Assembly: GCA_027297085.1 (NCBI GenBank)
Contig: JAPUIL010000830.1
Coordinates: 1-5,533, forward strand
DNA length: 5,533 bases
Reading direction: 5' to 3'
From: Verrucomicrobiota bacterium
GTDB taxonomy: Bacteria; Verrucomicrobiota; Verrucomicrobiia; Opitutales; UBA2995
In this document: one piece after another, positions 4,532-5,533 of the stretch
How positions within the stretch are numbered: the first letter of the stretch is position 1
How the letters are laid out: every line of letters begins with the position of its first letter
Notes under the pieces: generated by a model
Seen by the model: the letters and a program-made list of their open reading frames with translations, nothing else
The model's database searches: none
Told to the model about the DNA's origin: nothing
Program-made: the position numbers and the translations under genes

Positions 4532-5395
4532 TTACCGAATTCTTCCCTCTAGCCGATCAAAAGTATCTCCCCTCTGGCCATATAAAACGCCCTTAAGATC
4601 ATTGATGCAGGAGAACCATTTCTTCTTCATTTCTTCGTTTCCGCACTTTTCCGCAAACTGAACTGCTGATTGGCAAATTGATAGGAAATCATCAATTAAT
4701 ACAAACTGCACCACGTCTAAATTTTCTTGTTCCAATTCATCTAAAAAATTGTCCCAGCTTGATCCACCCGTCACCACTTCAAAGGTCGGCATCAGAAGTT
4801 CTGTTTCAAAATACTCAGTGTCGATTTCGCAGTTCATAGCGACCCAGCGACAGAGAAATTCAATGTATTGTATGGATCTTGTAACTCGATTTTCCTTGCT
4901 CGAAACCGTCAAGTCCCCAATCGCCAATTGTAGACCTTCACAATCTCCTTGAGCTAACCTTGAAAGAGTTACCTTGGATAACATAGAGTTTGTGCTTTTT
5001 TCCAAATCCTCAATGATTTGAATTTGCCCGGCCAGAGCTGCTGAGAAAAGGAGATAATCCGTTGCGGCTAAGGTGATATTGCTTTCTTTGCCTTTAATTG
5101 ACTGCTTCAGAAACACCAAGGCTTCATCGCAGAACCCCCATCGGTAATAAACTTTTCCTAATAGAAGACTTAGATCAAAGTCTTTGGCTAATCCTAAGTG
5201 CCCAGATAAAATTTTAGCATATGCGCGTGAGTTCTCAATGATTTCTTCGGAATCTAAACGAACTTCTTCAGGAGCCTTTTTCCCTCTAGCTAAATCAAAA
5301 ATATCATTAAGTTTGGCTTCATCAACCTTTGCAGGCTGGGAGCAACCGAATATCGCTACCAACGATAGTGCCATGCTCAAAATTAATCTTTCCAT
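4532..5395 (-). CDS. Predicted lipoprotein with TPR-like helical repeats
   Basis: The 287-residue product begins MERLILSMALSLVAIFGCSQ. A short basic start, a hydrophobic core and IFG-Cys18 form a lipobox, so it is probably lipid-anchored in the cell envelope. Beyond a charged linker the protein is all helical and slightly acidic. Residues 75-100 (LSLLLGKVYYRWGFCDEALVFLKQSI) match the tetratricopeptide pattern of small and aromatic positions, followed by weaker helical pairs to the end. TPR lipoproteins are scaffolds for protein contacts; no enzyme motif is visible and the partner is unknown. A TTG three codons upstream (5404) is an alternative start, but ATG 5395 gives the cleaner lipobox spacing. 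No Shine-Dalgarno sequence is evident. TATAAC on the minus strand (complement of 5437-5442) is a possible -10 without a good -35. It converges on the three-gene operon with 425 bases between, so it is not part of that operon. Confidence 0.75.
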   Translation of the reverse strand: MERLILSMALSLVAIFGCSQPAKVDEAKLNDIFDLARGKKAPEEVRLDSEEIIENSRAYAKILSGHLGLAKDFDLSLLLGKVYYRWGFCDEALVFLKQSIKGKESNITLAATDYLLFSAALAGQIQIIEDLEKSTNSMLSKVTLSRLAQGDCEGLQLAIGDLTVSSKENRVTRSIQYIEFLCRWVAMNCEIDTEYFETELLMPTFEVVTGGSSWDNFLDELEQENLDVVQFVLIDDFLSICQSAVQFAEKCGNEEMKKKWFSCINDLKGVLYGQRGDTFDRLEGRIR

Positions 5396-5502
5396 TACTT
5401 GCAATATGAATTCTCGAAATTGGAGGAATCTTTCCAGTTATACTACTTACGTTAGCATTCGTTTATTCCTCATGCTTTTGTTTCTGGCAACAATCAACTG
5501 AG

Positions 5503-5533
5503 GGCGGCGTAAACGGGGCGGCGTAAACGGGGC
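5503..5533. repeat. 14-bp GC-rich tandem repeat running off the window edge
   Basis: GGCGGCGTAAACGG occurs at 5503-5516 and again exactly at 5517-5530, and GGC at 5531-5533 begins a third copy. The block is far more GC-rich than the preceding 100 bases. It lies upstream of the lipoprotein gene, so it may be its distal promoter region or an interspersed repeat array. The total copy number is not visible. The unit is too short and lacks spacers, so it is not a CRISPR array. Confidence 0.8.

Noticed and set aside
4440..4661. 73-codon plus-strand frame starting at TTG before the lipoprotein gene's 3' end
   Set aside because: The second half is antisense to the lipoprotein coding sequence, there is no ribosome site, and I recognise no family.
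4749..5501. Plus-strand frames opposite the lipoprotein gene (4749-4952, 5184-5501)
   Set aside because: They are shadows of the lipoprotein frame, which has a clear lipobox and TPR-like pattern.
5503..5533. CRISPR array
   Set aside because: The repeat units are 14 bp and directly adjacent, with no spacers, and there is no cas gene.

Overview
The window looks like chromosomal bacterial DNA from a loosely packed genome: long intergenic gaps, weak or absent Shine-Dalgarno sequences, a secreted lactonase-fold protein and a lipoprotein with helical repeats. These traits fit a Verrucomicrobiota- or Planctomycetota-like bacterium. That placement is a low-confidence guess from gene style; no marker gene is present.

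Layout. Bases 2-103 (+) are the last 33 codons of a membrane protein that looks like the DUF4396 family. It converges on a secreted lactonase-family beta-propeller protein (167-1342, -). Next comes a conserved but uncharacterised 112-residue helical protein (1528-1866, -). The gap 1867-2472 has no convincing gene. It holds two broken pieces of a tRNA-Arg(CCU) gene on the + strand, the 3' piece lying upstream of the 5' piece, as expected of a scar left by integrative elements. It then holds a strong-looking sigma70-type promoter and several small perfect inverted repeats leading into the operon.

The most interesting part is a compact three-gene operon at 2473-4106 (+). A TIGR04255-type protein (sporadically distributed, function unknown) overlaps by 8 bases a 167-residue protein with a 'NNWDGAG..EPISP' signature. 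That gene overlaps by 23 bases a 131-residue protein with 'SELLARF' and 'RHANIVGWP' signatures. The overlaps, the shared promoter, the nearby tRNA scar and the lower G+C than the lactonase gene suggest a transferable functional unit. It may be a conflict or toxin-antitoxin-like module, but no catalytic motif is visible and the function is unknown.

After the operon, 4107-4531 is non-coding and rich in inverted repeats, including a nested set at 4146-4277 that could fold into an RNA. A lipoprotein with TPR-like helices (4532-5395, -) converges on the operon. The window ends in a GC-rich 14-bp tandem repeat (5503-5533) that runs off the edge.

Base composition shifts visibly. One line inside the lactonase gene (781-840) has 35 G/C of 60, while one line inside the operon (2761-2820) has 21 of 60. 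These are single-line samples, not a full calculation.
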